A DNA stretch of 64,000 nt from Naegleria lovaniensis. Its lineage: Eukaryota; Heterolobosea; Eutetramitea; Acrasida; Naegleriidae. A program made the translations under genes and the position numbers. Shown one piece after another: positions 63,687 through 64,000 of this stretch. The stretch lies in contig NW_025407885.1 of the NCBI RefSeq assembly GCF_003324165.1, positions 23,792 to 87,791 of the forward strand. The letters are read 5' to 3'. Under the pieces are notes generated by a model, which saw only the letters and a list, made by a program, of their open reading frames with translations, made no database searches and was not told the DNA's origin. Numbering within the stretch: position 1 is the stretch's first letter; every line of letters starts with the position of its first letter.

Positions 63687-64000
63687 AAGGAAGAATCAAT
63701 TCGCTCATTCATACCCTCCATGGTACAGGTTGTATGTTGTTCCATCATGATGGAACCTTCTTGTGAGGTTGTTGATGGCGAGAGAAAGGAATCAAGATGA
63801 TGATGCATCATGTAACAATTGAAAGTAATTCTATTTGTTTTTTTCTGTAGTGGAGGACTCTGAATTCAGCTGCCATCAACCTTATAACATCCATGAGAAC
63901 CAGATACAACAACAATGTTGATGAAAACTAGCGCGGAGACTATCTCTTTAAAATTGGTGTTTTTGAATGCCAAATTAATGATGTCTCCATGCGACAGAGA
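63687..64000. other. Right-edge region, upstream of AT-hook gene
   Basis: Contains a 64-codon minus-strand frame from ATG 63811 that may be either the true N-terminus of the neighbouring gene, in another register, or leader sequence. Nothing else seen. Confidence 0.35.

Overview
The window is nuclear DNA of a free-living protist. It best fits a heterolobosean amoeba of the Naegleria type; this is inference from gene content and style, not from a search. Pointers are compact AT-rich intergenes, long open genes with few short GT-AG introns, Gln/Asn/Ser-rich protein tails, use of all three standard stop codons, Zn2Cys6 regulators outside fungi, and a DEG/ENaC-like channel outside animals.

Layout. 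0-2.7 kb: the 5' part of a low-complexity gene leaving the left edge, then a PIF/Harbinger-like transposase gene between candidate inverted repeats. 2.8-11.5 kb: DEG/ENaC-like channel, secreted Cys/Lys-rich protein, mitochondrial carrier, ethanolamine kinase, ORMDL protein, and an unrecognised secreted or membrane protein. 11.7-13.7 kb: a 5'-truncated non-LTR retrotransposon with a 19-bp target duplication, landed at the first start codon of a peroxisomal alpha-methylacyl-CoA racemase gene (13.7-15.4 kb). 15.5-26.6 kb: DUF4291 protein, Zn2Cys6 regulator, cullin, SUV3 helicase. 26.7-34.9 kb: a 2725-residue membrane-anchored coiled-coil protein with C-terminal calponin-homology domains. 35-49 kb: a second Zn2Cys6 regulator, a second Cys/Lys-rich secreted protein, NHL-repeat protein, DJ-1/PfpI protein, casein kinase I, helical-repeat protein, divergent protein kinase. 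50-56.2 kb: three tandem paralogs of an unrecognised family sharing a central motif, with a protoporphyrinogen oxidase gene between copies. 56-64 kb: a large unknown protein, a putative seven-helix membrane protein and an AT-hook protein.

Splice junctions were placed by hand for most multi-exon genes, using GT-AG ends, reading phase and family conservation. Several genes can be read through only if one base is missing from a short homopolymer. All these cases run in the same direction, so I read them mainly as assembly deletions. No tRNA, rRNA, CRISPR or operon structure was seen. Most genes are ordinary housekeeping genes. The most unusual items are the tandem family, the paired Cys/Lys-rich secreted proteins, the giant coiled-coil/CH protein, the short ENaC-like channel and the retrotransposon caught at a start codon.
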